Both the position numbers and the translations under genes were made by a program. DNA of 64,000 nucleotides. Origin: Termitomyces sp. T153 (Eukaryota; Basidiomycota; Agaricomycetes; Agaricales; Lyophyllaceae). Shown piece by piece: positions 11,950 to 22,168 of this stretch (its first letter is position 1; each line of letters opens with the position of its first letter). The stretch covers positions 1-64,000 of the forward strand of contig JACKQL020000058.1 in assembly GCA_018296165.2 (NCBI GenBank), written 5' to 3'. Under the pieces are notes generated by a model that did no database searches, had not been told where the DNA came from, and saw nothing but the letters and a program-made list of their open reading frames with translations.

Positions 11950-12610
11950 CTCGATCCACTGTACCAGGAATGGAGGAGTCATTTTCTGTGGCCCCTCCAT
12001 CCAGTACCTCTACAACTGCAGTGGGGTCTGCTGCAATAGTGGGTGATACCCTGACAAGGATCTGTGATAAGCAAGACAAGACAGAGTCAAGACAAGATTG
12101 AGACAAAATGAGATCATATTGAGACAATACAATACAAGACAGAGACTAGAATGATAAGACAGATATGGGGCACAAACATAAGTAATATCAAGACTACTGT
12201 AACTGATATTACTCTACAACTTGAATACTGGTCAATGGGACTCCTCTGAGATCATGGTCTGGCTGCAGGGTCCATCAGGCTGCATGGGTAGGGCAGGTGT
12301 TGGTTCTGATCTGGCATGTGGGCTGCAGTGATAGCCTGACAAGGATCTGTGATGTGCAGTGTGTGCTGGGAGCCAGGAGGAGTGTCAGAGGCACCCAGGA
12401 GCTCAGTGGGGGTCAGGAGAGTGGTGGGGCCTGCTAGGGAGTTGTTGAGGTGTACCAGGAAAGCATTGGAGTTTGCTGGGCCAGGCACCAGGGTGGGTCA
12501 AGGGAATGTTGGCAAGTACCCTGGGTTGCTGAAGTAGTTCAGAGAGGGGTCCAAAGGTCCAGGGATGGGTCATGACAGTGTCTGTTGCATGGCATGTAAA
12601 CAACTCATAG
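11950..12610. repeat. CpG-depleted relative of the repeat at 1-965
   Basis: It shows the same succession of words as 280-960: GACAAGA/GAGAC runs, AATATCAAGACT, GGGCAGGTGTTGGTTCTG, GCCAGGCACC. CpG of the left copy is mostly TpG or CpA here. The two copies flank the Helitron cluster, which therefore may have landed inside or beside an older element. Confidence 0.5.
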
Positions 12611-14283
12611 CAAGGATGGTTGTTTAAGGTCAGATACTCAAATCATGCAAGAGCAAGGGCACTTGATACTTAAGAGATGCAAATGTGGCAGGTCCATTCT
12701 CAGTGCTTTCTTGCTTACTGATATAAATACATTGTTACAGTAGCATATGTAATCTCAATGCCATAGATAACTGCAGGTTTTGTGATATTCTGAAGGTTCA
12801 AACTTGTGAACATTGTACCTGTGTATCCTTCCATGAGCATTCATGCTATCCACTCTGACAACAACTGAGATGTCCTTACAGCTCAGTCTCCTACTATCAC
12901 AAATAGTACCTTCACCTACTAATCTAAGTAGCTATGGGCATCCTTGACAACCTTGATGTCCAAGACACCTTTTTCATTTGATATTGCTCCAGTACCTTCT
13001 CAGATCATGTATGACTTAGACAGTATTGTAGTACAAGACCATCTTTGTCTAGAATGAATGACTAGTTGGCTTTGTGGCCAGAGGGTGTCCATCATGTTTG
13101 TCCTCCCTCTTGATGTGTCACATGACATGATCTGCTTGTAATGGTTCACATGCTATAATTCCCCTTCAACCTACAATGATATCAGAACCTTGGAACTCAA
13201 CTGATACACCTTCTCACTTTTGAAACAGACATAGCCATCTGATCCATAAGTATAAAGCTTACCCTATGTCAGTGAAAGTTTGATGATTCTCAGAGTACTC
13301 TCTCTTAAGCCTTCAAATGCTCATGATTGCACTGTGTACCTTGAGCATGGGGACAAAGTGCTGTGCACCAATTTGCCTGTTCATCCACATCCTGAAGCAT
13401 TGCCACAGGCTCATCATTGCACAAGATCAAGCACTGGCATTGAATGCTTTTGCTGAGGAAACTAAGTTCTGATATCTGATAAGCTCTTGCTTACTGAGGC
13501 TGCACTCTGGAGCATACAACTCAGCTCTCACATGTGACAGCAGAGGCTTATGATGCCAAATTAGCTGTGGAGGCTGCATTGAGCTTACAGCATTTACACA
13601 CTTGTTGACAGTCTTGCCATGGGAAAACCTGGCCTGCAATGACTACTCAATGAATTCAATGCAGAGGCAGAAAGATTGCAAAAGTTTTGAGGCTCAAGGA
13701 GCACTTGCTGCAGCAGATTCACAATACACCTCTGAGAAGAGACACCTCAAAAACTGCTGTGATGAGCTCACACAAGCTCTCAATTTGAGCTTCAGAAACT
13801 CAATTGACAACAACACAGCTGCCATTTTTTTCAACATGTATGGGTTATGTCTTCTCTGCTTTTTGAAATTATCATCTAATCTTTTTTCATGGAGAATTCT
13901 TCCAAATATCAACTGATACCCTTTCCAAAACTCTTTAATCCCTCAAAGCCCAGTACTTTATGACAGCCTCCATACTCTCCTCCCAACTTTCTGTGCAACT
14001 CTATGCCTCCTCAGTCCAACAAAGACAGTCTGTTGTGCCTCGAACCAGCCAGAGAGCAAACTCATGAAACAGGCATTTGAGCATGGAGGGGAGGTTGTTG
14101 TGAGTTTGTGGGAAGCTGCAGAGGTGGTGTATCAAGACAGAAAAGCTAGGAGAAAGAACCTGAGTGGGGAGAATCGGCAGTTGAATGGGAATTTGGGGAA
14201 GATGTTGAGCACAGTACCTGAGGGATGGTAAGAATGAGAAGGTTATTTCATTCCATGCTACATTACTACTCATACTACCTATA
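12611..14283. other. CpG-poor decayed repeat DNA, no supportable gene
   Basis: Only broken frames are present; 13602-13916 gives a short amphipathic piece with many stops around it. CpG is nearly absent up to about 14280, and from 14284 (CCCCTCGTAGTTAGCC) CpG frequency returns to normal, giving a visible compositional edge. Confidence 0.5.
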
Positions 14284-15051
14284 CTAGCCCCTCGTAGTTA
14301 GCCTGAGTTCGGCCTCTTTTGGGCGGTCGGCTCGAGAACTTTCGGGCTCAAAAATCCCATATCTTTTCGCACACTCATGGCGACCTGTCCGAACGCGAAC
14401 CTCCCCCTCAAACTAGTACTCATCGGCAGCTTAAATTAATTGAAACGCTGTGCAGATATGCTCTATTGAAAAGATGTATTGAGTATACGAAAGGGAAAAT
14501 ACGATCAGATCCGATTTCCGTCCCTGCCACACTGGGACTAGCCGGCAGCTGCACGTAGTCCCGACAGCACATCTCCACAACAGATACAGTCGGTATGTAA
14601 TGCCCGTACCTAGTCATGATCAATCTGCCTTCACCCACAACTGGCAACACTGGCATGAATATCATCAACAGGTTGGTACTCAGGATTTGGTCTAGTGAGG
14701 GAATTTTGACCTCTGCCAATTGAAATTTTCTTTCAGAAACTCATGTCTCAGTGAAATAAAACATATAACCCTTTGTAATTACAGCCAAGTTACACCATTT
14801 GTTACCACAGCAGGATAGATTCAGGGCTGCTTTATGACGGCACAGGGACAAGAAAGTCCTGGTTCTCAAGACGCCCTCACTCTTCTCGGGCTCAGGCACA
14901 CTGTAGACTTTCAAAAGTAATCATAATCATAGGTATGTTTCAGACATTCCTCCATCTCACCATTTGCATCGCCGAAGATATAGCCTAGATCCGGACCTTG
15001 GTCAGATCGAAGACATCCTCATCAATAATGTACATATTCGGACTACTTTTG
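14284..15051. other. Intergenic, nothing recognised
   Basis: Normal CpG content, scattered short frames, no RNA structure or repeat that I can support. It includes the 3' flank of the minus-strand F-box gene. Confidence 0.4.
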
Positions 15052-16880
15052 TCAGTTGCCACGATAATGCAATGACCACATATCCTCATCCGTCTCATAA
15101 GACCCACAGTCCGTTCCCTCATCTTCATTGTCAATATCTCCGCTTCCGTCCCAATACACATCCTTTATGATTTCTCGTAGTCTATCAACGTCATTTCCAT
15201 TGACTCCACAATCCTCCAGTCGAAGAGAGTCGAGAGGCAGTTGGTTTGACTTTCTAAGCTCGAAACAAGATATCAACAATCGCATGGCAGAACCAGTCCC
15301 TAATTCGGAGTCGGGTTCAATTTCGTCCAAATACCATTCAGCAATGGTCAATCTCCGCAGGGCAGCAAAGGCTGGACGAACAGGCAGGACGCCAGGTGTA
15401 TTAGCCAACCCACGGTGAAAGACCTTGAGCAAGGATATATCATTTGTATAATTGGAGTGAACTCGTACATCCTCGAGGCATGGAAGGTCACCAAACATTA
15501 GCCAGGTATCAAGTTCCAGAGTCGTACCCATAACCACTAATGATAATAAATGGTGAAGGCGAAGCGACCGGCAGAAGGAGTTCCTCGCCCCCACCATAGA
15601 TATACTGGTGAGGAAGGTGCTAATTTCAATCGTGAATGGTGCATCGTGGGATGGCACTTTTCTTGTGTCTGTTGACTTCCAGCATCGAATCTCGCTTCCG
15701 AGTTGAAGCTTCACGATCGAGCCCATAATGCCATCATCGATTTTTGTTGCCAATGTCTGGGCAGGTAGTATCGGAGGGCTCTGATGATCTTGAATACAAA
15801 GAGTAATTGTATGAGCATTCTTTGAGAAGATGATGTGGCTCAAAAGAAGAGCACATTTTGCCAAATCATCCGACAAATCGATCTGCTGAAGGTGTCCCAA
15901 ATTTATTGAATCGACGTCCCGCGATAATGGTAGGCTCTCAAGTCCATGTTGTCCGGTTTTTTGGTTGAGATAGATAACCTTAAGATTCTCGAGACGGGAC
16001 GTTTGTCGAAGTATTGCCAAAAGCTGGGCCATCGACGGCCTCATCTTTTCGGTGAGAGACATTTCCAGGGAACGAAGATTGCGAAAGTCCATACACTCGG
16101 AGCTCCACGACATTCCGTAACCTTCTAATTTGAGATGCCGCAGTCGTGGTGTCATCAGGACGATCTTATCTGGAGGCTCGGTATGATCGGAGGCTTGCGG
16201 AAACCGTAACGTGAGTTTTTCCATCATGGGAGCAGGCTGACACAGCAATGGGAGAAGTTCATTAATAATATTCTCATTGATCGTGGGAGACGCGGAATAG
16301 CAAAGTAGGTCAAGAGTGAGGCTTTGGATACGGGGCAATTGAGAACGGAGAACCTCCGTTAAAGTCGAGTAAGAACGATGGAGAACATCACAGGTCTGTT
16401 GATGATTAATGAACAAAGGCGCCGTCTTTGAACGATGAACCATTTCTATGGCCCATGATGGATTGTCAATCGGAATAATTGACCACAGATCGGGAGCGGC
16501 CAATGCCACGTGGCGCCAGTGAGAACATACATGAGACACGGCTTTTATCCAGCTCAATTGCCGCCAATGATATCTGAACGAGCCTTCAGTGTATCGAGTC
16601 ACTTCGACAAAAATAGAGCTGAGGATTTCGGGCGGGATTCGGCATGTGATAGTAAGCGCATTCCGGCGTCCCTTGTAATAGCGTATAATTCGCTCGTGAC
16701 GATTTATTTTTCTCTGGATATAGACATCTGCAGTTTCTCTGCTGACGGTATTCAGAAGTAGTGGGCCTTCAACCTCAGGATCCAAAAACTCAAAAGAATC
16801 TGGGTCTTCTGCAATTTATGCCAGTGCTTCATGGTCAGTGTTGTAACCATCAAAGTTATCGAATAGTGTATACCTTGCAT
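15052..16880 (-). CDS. F-box-like / leucine-rich-repeat protein
   Basis: Two exons: 16880-16874 (ATGCAAG) and 16808-15052, with a 65-bp GT-AG intron 16873-16809. The split start restores an ATG and joins in frame (MQEDPDSFEF...), which is why I prefer it to the TTG further in. The product is about 588 residues. An N-terminal helix (RKINRHERIIRYYKGRRNAL) precedes an F-box-like motif (CRIPPEILSSIF, then VSHVCSHWRHVALAAPDLWS), followed by leucine-rich repeats. F-box proteins are usually the substrate-choosing subunits of SCF ubiquitin ligases; the substrate is unknown. Relatives in the window are the relics at 17540 and 20240 and the gene at 61999, so this is a locally expanded family. Confidence 0.85.
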
Positions 16881-17539
16881 CTCTCTGAATCAGCCAGCAA
16901 GTAACGAATTGATTAACGTGCAAGCAGTCACTTTGCTGGAAACCGATGATGACCGTGATGACAAGGAGTTTTTATCCTCGTTCCGAATTCCCTGTCCATC
17001 TCCGTGCATAGCCACTGATCATCTTATCACCAATTGCCTCTGAGGCGGCGGAAAGTGGCATTGATCGTGGACGGTAATTATGTGTCGGCGTACGGGTTTT
17101 CCAACACCGGCGCATGTTTGGAGACTGAGCCCTGGATACCATCGTCAGTAGTTCCTCTGTCGATGGAGTCGACGAGTGGAGGAGGCATGCATATATGCAC
17201 TTGAACTTTCTTCGAGAAATTGATGTTGTCTAGAGTAGAGGCGCAATTAGACAACGGGAGGATAATTGTTCAAAGGAAGCGCAAGGAGTGCGTCGAAGTA
17301 TGCCCAAAATGTGAACCTTTTCTTCAAGGACGATCGCAGATTACCGAAGATTCCTGGAGTCTACGCCATCCAAATTCCAAAGATCAAGCGATACGAATCT
17401 ACTGTGCGACGCAGTAATCAGGATGAATGTACCACGGTTTCTGGTAGGTGTCAGAGAAATGTTATGTCGAGTTTTTTCATCGCGGGAGCGGCTGATGCGA
17501 AGAGGATTAATTCACTCAAAGCTGGGCACAAGACCTGGG
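16881..17539. other. Upstream region of the F-box gene, no gene
   Basis: It holds the presumed promoter side of the minus-strand F-box gene. Short frames at 17220-17540 overlap the F-box relic and are not supported. Confidence 0.35.
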
Positions 17540-17853
17540 GCCTGATCCTGGATGCGTGACAATCTCGAGGAAGCCATTTTGGACCACTGAATCATTTCCA
17601 TCCACCATCGTGAATTGCTAACAAACATATCTGCCCACGGACTAGGTCTGATGACCAATACTATGGACTTCATGCCAATGGTAGCAAACATGGTACACAG
17701 ACTTGATTTAATTTTCGTTGATATAAGCCTGAGAGCCGCGACTGGTAGCGGTGAGAATGGGCCTTCGGCCTTGATGTCCTGAAAACTCGATAGAACCTGG
17801 ATGAAACACAAATCAGTATTGGCTACACAACGCAGAAGTCTTTTTCCCTGCAT
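17540..17853 (-). pseudogene. F-box gene relic
   Basis: The minus strand reads WADMFVSNSRWWMEMIQWSK, clearly related to WADIQINSSPLVMEMVRRSK of the intact F-box gene at 61999. It starts MQGKR, like the MQ start of the paralog at 16880, but the F-box core is absent and the leucine-rich part is missing. It is a truncated, internally deleted copy lying immediately upstream of the intact gene on the same strand. Confidence 0.6.
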
Positions 17854-18231
17854 CTTTTGCCCTTTGAACCAAGTTGGCGAGAAGTGACAAAATTAGATGT
17901 AGACCGAGTACACATATACATATGATAAGAGTTTTTGATGAACGAGGATCCTAACACAGCCACAGCCACTGATTATCATAATCATAAGTCCCCCTTTGCT
18001 ACACTAGGCTGTAATTATGATTAGGTTGTAGTCGATACTTCCCACAATCTTCACAAATCTTCTCAAGCAGCGTAGTACGTTCACAGAATCATTACCAAAA
18101 TCTGAGAGGGGAGTGAGAAGGTACTTGCAAGTCCAACTTGTCGCCGGACCGGACCGCAACTCCGGACCGCGTTCGAAGTCTCAATATAAGGATCGCTTCG
18201 AATCTCACTCTACACCCATTCCAAAACTAGC

Positions 18232-19581
18232 ATGTCCTTCAGAAAGCAAATTACTCTCTCCAACGGCGCCCATATTCCCCAGATCGGCTTGGGGACATGG
18301 CTCTCCGCGCCCAAGGAGGTCGAGAATGCCGTACGTCCTTTCCCCTTCGAATTGCGCCTTCAATCTAATAACAATGGGTGTACAGGTTGAAATTGCAGTA
18401 ACAAATGGGTACCGCCATCTCGATCTTGCGATGATCTATGAGAACCAAGATGAAGTCGGCGCTGCATTGAAGAAAGTCATTCCTTCTGTCGTGAAGCGCG
18501 AAGATCTTTTCATCACTTCGAAATTGTGGAATTCGGCACATCAGCCTGATCAGGTGGAGAAAGAGCTCAATGAGACGCTGAAGCAATTGGGAATTGAGTA
18601 TCTTGACTTGTACCGTTCGTTTTGATTTCCTGGCTCGCCTTTTTGTCCCGTGTGACTGATGAGAGGTGGTTGAGTAGTTGTTCACTGGCCGATCGCGTTC
18701 CCGCCGGGTAATGGTCTTAATCCTCCTCATCTCACCAAGGCTGGCGAGCTAGCCATTGATACACAAACGACCCTCGTGGAAACCTGGAAAGCCATGATTG
18801 CTCTCCCGAAATCCAAGGTACGCCATCATCGATTGCATCTCATTTTATACCCAGACACGCCAACGTAACGCGTCGTTCCTCAGGTTCGCGCAATCGGAGT
18901 ATCTAATTTCACCGTCGAACAACTCAAAGGTATCATCAATGCCACGGGTGTAGTTCCCGTACGTCAATTTCTGATGCATTGGACGTTCTATCTGTTGGCG
19001 GTCTAATAAAAAATATCATATCCATAGACAGCAAATCAAGTTGAAGCCCACCCCCTTCTTCCTCAAGATGACCTTGTCGCGTACTGCAAGGAAAAGAATA
19101 TCCATATCACAGCATATAGTCCGCTTGGTAACAATTGTAAGCCGCTTCACTTCCTTTCGAGTTATATGCATAATGCATACATGATCAGTGATCGGAAAGC
19201 CCAAGCTTACAGAGAACTCGGTCGTGTTGGAAGTCGCGAAGAAGCTGAACGCGACCCCGGCGCAGGTTCTCGTCGCGTGGGGCGCGTATCGTGGGTACTC
19301 GGTTATACCCAAGAGTGTCCAAGAAGCCCGCATTATCTCGAACTTCAAGCAGGTTGAGCTGAGCAAGGAGGACTACGAGAAAATCAGTTCAATCGGCCAT
19401 AACAACTATACTAGGTATGTTGCTGCTTTTGTGAGCTTGTGTGTCCAAAGAGGAGGTTTTTGATGCTTGATGCCGTAGGTTCAACATTCCGTTCACATAT
19501 AAGCCCAAGTGGGATGTCAACATCTTTGATGAGCCTATTGAGAAGCAGGCAGCATTCAGAGCGAGTAGCAAGATTCAGTAG
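18232..19581 (+). CDS. Aldo-keto reductase
   Basis: NAD(P)H-dependent oxidoreductase of the aldo-keto reductase superfamily; the substrate (aldehyde, ketone or sugar) is not predictable. Seven exons join in frame to 326 residues: 18232-18330, 18386-18614, 18678-18817, 18884-18958, 19028-19136, 19189-19414, 19479-19581. All six introns are GT-AG and 52-69 bp long. Family motifs appear in order: [17 protein letters not shown] (catalytic Asp and Tyr), FITSKLWN (Lys), LVHWP (His), GVSNF, NQVEAHP, SVIPKSV. The length is typical. A TATA-like CAATATAAG lies near 18183. The protein has no signal peptide, so it is probably cytosolic. It is flanked by F-box relics that show no functional link. Confidence 0.93.
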
Positions 19582-19796
19582 TTGTGTCTGCAGTGACATG
19601 GGCAGATAGTGAGGCAAGCAAAATAAATGGACCTGTAAAATTTATTCGTCATTGACAGAACTATTCATTTTTAATCACTGCCGGCCGAATGGAAAGTTGT
19701 TACGGCCGAAATTAACAACTGAGTACAGCTTGAAGAAGAAGAATGTTGTGAGCCATGCATGATTGCGCACCTGGTCCGTGCGCCTCCCGCACCGCA

Positions 19797-19802
19797 TATA
19801 AA
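19797..19802 (+). promoter_or_regulatory. TATA box of the candidate U1 snRNA gene
   Basis: TATAAA lies 31 bp upstream of the proposed RNA 5' end at 19828, the usual spacing in fungi. Confidence 0.5.
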
Positions 19803-19827
19803 CGCGGCCTCGGGACCCTAGCACCTC

Positions 19828-20001
19828 ATACTTACCTTGATGGCACAAGCCCCTTCAAGTCTCCGGGTTTGTGGGCCGTGGAGACTCTCCATAGCACGGC
19901 GACCCTGTCCATACAGGGAGTGTCTGCGGCTTGTATGGGCTTCGGCTCATGCACCGTCTCAATATTTTCCTGTCCTGCTCCGGCCACTCTGGCTGGGCAG
20001 G
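19828..20001 (+). ncRNA. U1: Candidate U1 spliceosomal snRNA
   Basis: The proposed RNA starts AUACUUACCU, the universal U1 5' end that pairs with 5' splice sites of the type used throughout this window. A pairing GAGAC/GUCUC closes a multibranch region. Inside it are a CCCUGU/ACAGGG hairpin and an 8-bp hairpin with a UUCG loop (GUAUGGGC/GCUCAUGC). A single-stranded AAUAUUUUCC (19961-19970), a plausible Sm site, follows, then a 3' hairpin (19974-20001, CCUGC...GCAGG) and a T run. Length (about 174 nt) and order (5' arm, branched body, Sm site, last hairpin) fit U1. I could not place the standard U1-70K loop sequence, so the first stem needs checking. No ORF explains the block. Confidence 0.62.
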
Positions 20002-20027
20002 CGCTTTTTTTTTCGCCTTTGAGCTGT

Positions 20028-20044
20028 CCTAACCCTAACCCTAG
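20028..20044. repeat. Short interstitial telomere-like repeat
   Basis: CCTAACCCTAACCCTAG contains about three CCCTAA units, the standard fungal telomere repeat. It lies 26 bp downstream of the candidate snRNA. It is short enough to be chance or a repair scar. Confidence 0.6.
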
Positions 20045-20239
20045 TGCAGCATCATGAAAGGGCGCCTGGATTAGTAGAGTACAATTTCAAGCCAATAGAA
20101 TAAACTTTTCCTCTTCATATATTTTGACTTTTGATCTTTTCGAATACCAAGACATACAAGGTAGGAACCAACCGACAGCAACTTTTTGTACACCTTGAGT
20201 TGAGACACTGCAGCAGATCCGGATTCCTTCAAGGATCCC

Positions 20240-21841
20240 AATGTTGAAGGCTCGAATTGCATTGCTGCGAGCTGGGACGCATTCGATGCATATGTTCAAG
20301 GAAAAATCAAGAACTACGAGAAAATTATCCGCTTCTACCACAAACGCCGCAATGCGTTCGAATATCACTTGCCGAATCCTTCCCGAAATCGGACGAAGTG
20401 GAGCGACGTGCTGTTTCTCCATCTTCACCTGCTGAATGAAATGAGAGGTTCATAGGATGGATACGATCAGTGTCACACATATGCTCCCATTGGCCGGAAA
20501 TGATTCGTCATTCCAAGACAGCGCCTCTGACACTTGTATATCGGATCACCACATATTTCGATCAGAATGAACGTCAGTGCTCGTTGCGTTCGTGCACAAG
20601 TCTGACGGATCTTCTCCGCTCTCATTGAACTCGTATTAAAAATCTCTCTCTTAATTTACAATGGAGTGACCCATTTGACAGTTGTGCTCGTTCCATCTTC
20701 CATTCTGATACAACCAGTGAACTTTGCGGCTGACTTAGCCAGCCTACTCCCGTGATGGGACGCCTCGAAGTCAAGGGATGTCTGGAATATGATGAGCACA
20801 GGCTTCCAAAAAACCTCGTCATTCTCATTGCCCGAGTCATCACTGCTGTAACATCTCATATTCAATGGTTGTGATATATCATGGAACCCTGGACTTCTAC
20901 ATTTCAGAAATCTTCGGTCTCTCGAGATGTCTGATCTCCCTTGTAGACATCACGGTCCTTCGGCGACCCAGCTCCTGGGCTTTACTTCGGCAAACACCCC
21001 GCCTCGGAATTCTTACAATTCTGAATCTCAACGATCCACCGCAGAATACGGATCCAATATACTTGAGGTACCTTGAAGAGACCAAAATTACAAGTGATCC
21101 GATTAGTTCTGTTCTTCTCTTGTACCACATCATTTCCTCCAAAAATGCCCTCAACATCTCCGTCTGCCTGAACGATCGACAAGGATATCCAGCTTATTTG
21201 GTCGAGAGACTGGCCAAGAAGCTTGATGATGGCTTCGAGGGCTCCACTTTGGAGTCTATCCACTGGTACTGGAGGTTGAAGGATACAACAAAAATATCAT
21301 CTCTCAGAACCCACGATTCATGTTAATTTTGGCGTCCCGTCAAATTCCAGAGTCGGAGACCCCTTCTGTCGGGCGTTTTGTCTGGATCACCTACGACCTT
21401 TAGAAAAATTGGCATGGTTCCACAGGGCGACAGTTGGCCGATTGTCAGTAATCTTCGCACCTCGAACTTCTCAAAGTGTCTCGCAATGCATTTCATGTGC
21501 CGAGAACCCTTTACCGGGGGCTGACATATCAAGCCTGATTCACCTCTCTTTTCCAGCTTTGCGGCGCCCGACATTCGATAAATGAGTTCTAGACCGTGCT
21601 GTCAGGATCGAAGATGACTCGCCAGTCATTAATGTCATGCAATGTTTATTTTCGTGTTTCGAGTTTCGGAAAAGCGCTACTTCTTGACATTCTTGAACCG
21701 CGGTGTTGGAAGGCACTTGACAGGAAAGAATTCTATCGCCTAAAAGAGGTTATCAATGAAGTTGAGTGGGATCAAGTCGAATGGGATGGTCATGTTCATC
21801 ACGATCATGACTCATGGTTATTCCTATCAAGTCCAGGTTGA
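20240..21841 (+). pseudogene. F-box / leucine-rich-repeat pseudogene
   Basis: Fragments of the F-box family occur in family order but in different frames. KNYEKIIRFYHKRRNA and ITCRILPEI (20280-20400) match the N-terminal helix and F-box start of the gene at 15052. 20865-21326 carries a leucine-rich piece (LLYHIISSKNAL, LAKKLDDGFEGS) matching LLSHIIFSKNAH and LATKIDDGIMGS. 21700-21841 gives the C-terminal LKEVINEVEWD. Frameshifts, stops and loss of the core after PEI show that it cannot make the full protein. It lies on the strand opposite to the intact gene at 15052. Confidence 0.75.
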
Positions 21842-22168
21842 ATTTTCAGTGATCGTTATAGCGTTTCTTCCTCTTCACGTAGTACTCACTGTCCACGACC
21901 ATTCTGTATCGCCAGTCCTCTTCTGTAGCTCGAGCTTATTGGAACAAATTGCTTTATTAGCGGCTGGACAGAGCTAGATTGTAGAGAGGTCGTACATGCA
22001 AGATATAAGCGAAAATATACATTGAGATAGAACGAGAGTGATAGAACAACCCGCAAAACAACGACGAAACTCAGACGCAACGCACAGCCATACCACATAG
22101 CAGGTTGCAGACAAGTAAAAGATCGAACATGCAGCAAAAATAAATCAGTCCCAATGATAGATGACCAC

